In this document: one piece after another, positions 5,505 through 5,915 of the stretch
How the letters are laid out: the number at the start of each line of letters is the position of its first letter
How positions within the stretch are numbered: the stretch's first letter is position 1
From: Gemmatimonadota bacterium
GTDB lineage: Bacteria > Gemmatimonadota > Gemmatimonadetes > Longimicrobiales > Gaopeijiaceae
Length of the DNA stretch: 5,915 nt
Reading direction: 5' to 3'
NCBI GenBank assembly: GCA_030618065.1
Contig: JAUXEE010000146.1
Coordinates: forward strand, 1 to 5,915
Position numbers and translations under genes: made by a program
The notes under the pieces: model-generated
Seen by the model: only the letters and a program-made list of their open reading frames with translations
The model's database searches: none
What the model was told of the DNA's origin: nothing

Positions 5505-5563
5505 ATCTCAGGGCAACGGACATGCCAAGCAGAGAAACCGGCGAAACCCCTTACATCTCAGGG
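5505..5563. repeat. Two ATCTCAGGG direct repeats 50 bases apart
   Basis: ATCTCAGGG occurs at 5505-5513 and 5555-5563 in the same orientation, exactly 50 bases apart. The first copy overlaps the -12 end of the sigma-54-like promoter. A related GATCTCAGG lies at 465-473, just before the membrane-protein start. The spacing is close to five helical turns. Confidence 0.35.
5512..5528 (-). promoter_or_regulatory. Sigma-54 (RpoN) type promoter for the small lipoprotein gene
   Basis: The minus strand reads TTGGCATG-TCCG-TTGCC, against the known sigma-54 consensus TTGGCACG-N4-TTGCW. The invariant GG (-24) and GC (-12) are present with the required 10 bases between them, and only two of the specified positions differ. 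Transcription would start near 5501, giving a leader of about 33 bases that holds the GGAGGA ribosome site and leads to the ATG at 5468. If real, the gene depends on an activator ATPase binding further upstream, at higher coordinates. Confidence 0.6.
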
Positions 5564-5754
5564 TATCCGCCACTAACGGCGCACCCCCTCCGAAGCGAAA
5601 GTCCCCAGAGGAGGACAGTTGTTGTCTCGAACCCTGGACAGGGACTCCCCCGCCGGAGCCATAGGCTCAACGAATCCACTCCCCCTGGCTCCGGTCGGAG
5701 CGGGCTCCTATTCTCTCCGAACTGACCCGAACCCGAAACAAGGAAGCGCGGACA
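5529..5754. other. Intergenic region with nested inverted repeats between divergent genes
   Basis: No gene is supported here. AGTCCC (5600-5605) can pair with GGGACT (5641-5646) and enclose a GACA/TGTC hairpin (5614-5626). CCCTG/CAGGG (5632-5643) is a competing pairing. GAGCC-ATA-GGCTC (5656-5668) and GCTCC-GGTC-GGAGC (5688-5701) are two further hairpins whose arms could also pair with each other or with GGCTCC at 5703-5708. They lie 54-155 bases upstream of the plus-strand start and 72-189 bases upstream of the sigma-54-like promoter. They may be a structured 5' leader, activator sites, or chance in GC-rich DNA. TATTCT at 5709-5714 could be a -10 for the plus-strand gene, but no good -35 accompanies it. 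Confidence 0.4.
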
Positions 5755-5915
5755 ATGAGGGACTGCATTTCAAGAGCAGGAGCGGGGCTGGCGGTTCTTC
5801 TGGCGATAGTGCTGGCGATGCCGGCGCCCGGCCAGGGACAGGTAGCCTCCTACCTGGATCACGACGGACTCACCCGTGAGATCCGTTCTGTCGTCAACAG
5901 CTCCGACCTGGCAAA
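5755..5915 (+). CDS. Exported protein, N-terminal part; possibly M14-type zinc carboxypeptidase (truncated at window edge)
   Basis: The visible 53 residues start M-R-D-C-I-S-R, followed by a hydrophobic core (about residues 8-24) and A-P-G-Q-G-Q, a plausible signal peptidase I region near 25-29. The mature end begins Y-L-D-H-D-G-L-T-R-E-I-R. A 'H-D-x-L-T-x-x-I/L' helix directly after the signal peptide is a common opening of secreted M14 carboxypeptidase-like proteins, where it precedes the 'G-x-S-x-E-G-R' strand and the zinc motif H-x-x-E. None of those diagnostic motifs falls within the window, so the family is a guess from the N-terminus. The start is supported by AAGGAAG (5740-5746) 8 bases upstream. 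It is divergent from the small lipoprotein gene. Confidence 0.7.
   Translation, partial: MRDCISRAGAGLAVLLAIVLAMPAPGQGQVASYLDHDGLTREIRSVVNSSDLA

Noticed and set aside
5620..5640. tRNA-like GGGTTCGAGAC on the minus strand
   Set aside because: It resembles a T-loop, but the flanking bases cannot form the 5-bp T-stem and no acceptor or anticodon arm is found.

Overview
The window is GC-rich bacterial DNA, apparently from a Gram-negative, diderm organism. It has outer-membrane-type lipoprotein signals, a Tat signal and strong Shine-Dalgarno sequences. The gene families point towards Gemmatimonadota or a relative such as Acidobacteriota: a three-helix membrane protein leading into a TolB-like 'AVLPFDNLS' region, and a Tat-exported SDR epimerase. 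This placement is inferred from family resemblance only; there is no rRNA or phylogenetic marker here.

Layout, left to right. Positions 1-461 (minus) hold the N-terminal 153 residues of the membrane protein, cut by the window edge. Positions 508-4799 (minus) form a compact four-gene cluster, transcribed right to left: an exported NTF2/lumazine-binding-like small protein (4287-4799), an exported protein with two PPC-like beta-sandwich modules (3499-4290), a gamma-glutamyltransferase lipoprotein (1680-3458), and a Tat-exported NAD(P)-binding SDR epimerase/reductase-like protein (508-1659). The first two overlap by ATGA and the last two are 20 bases apart, so a single operon is very likely; the membrane protein may be read through from it. 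Positions 4800-5081 are non-coding. Positions 5082-5468 (minus) encode a small lipoprotein of unknown function, preceded by an excellent match to a sigma-54 promoter (5512-5528). Positions 5469-5754 are non-coding, rich in short inverted repeats, and separate this gene from a divergent exported protein that starts at 5755 (plus) and runs off the right edge; its N-terminus resembles M14 zinc carboxypeptidases.

How it may work together. Every gene of the four-gene operon carries an export signal, each of a different kind: Sec signal peptidase I twice, Sec lipoprotein once, Tat once. The only clear enzyme with a known extracytoplasmic job is the gamma-glutamyltransferase, which cleaves glutathione and other gamma-glutamyl compounds in the periplasm. 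The cluster therefore looks like an envelope-located cassette built around gamma-glutamyl chemistry, with the PPC and NTF2-like proteins as binding or accessory factors. Their roles are not known. The exported epimerase is the least expected member, because free NAD(P) is not normally available outside the cytoplasm. I saw no mobile elements, CRISPR arrays, tRNA or rRNA genes.
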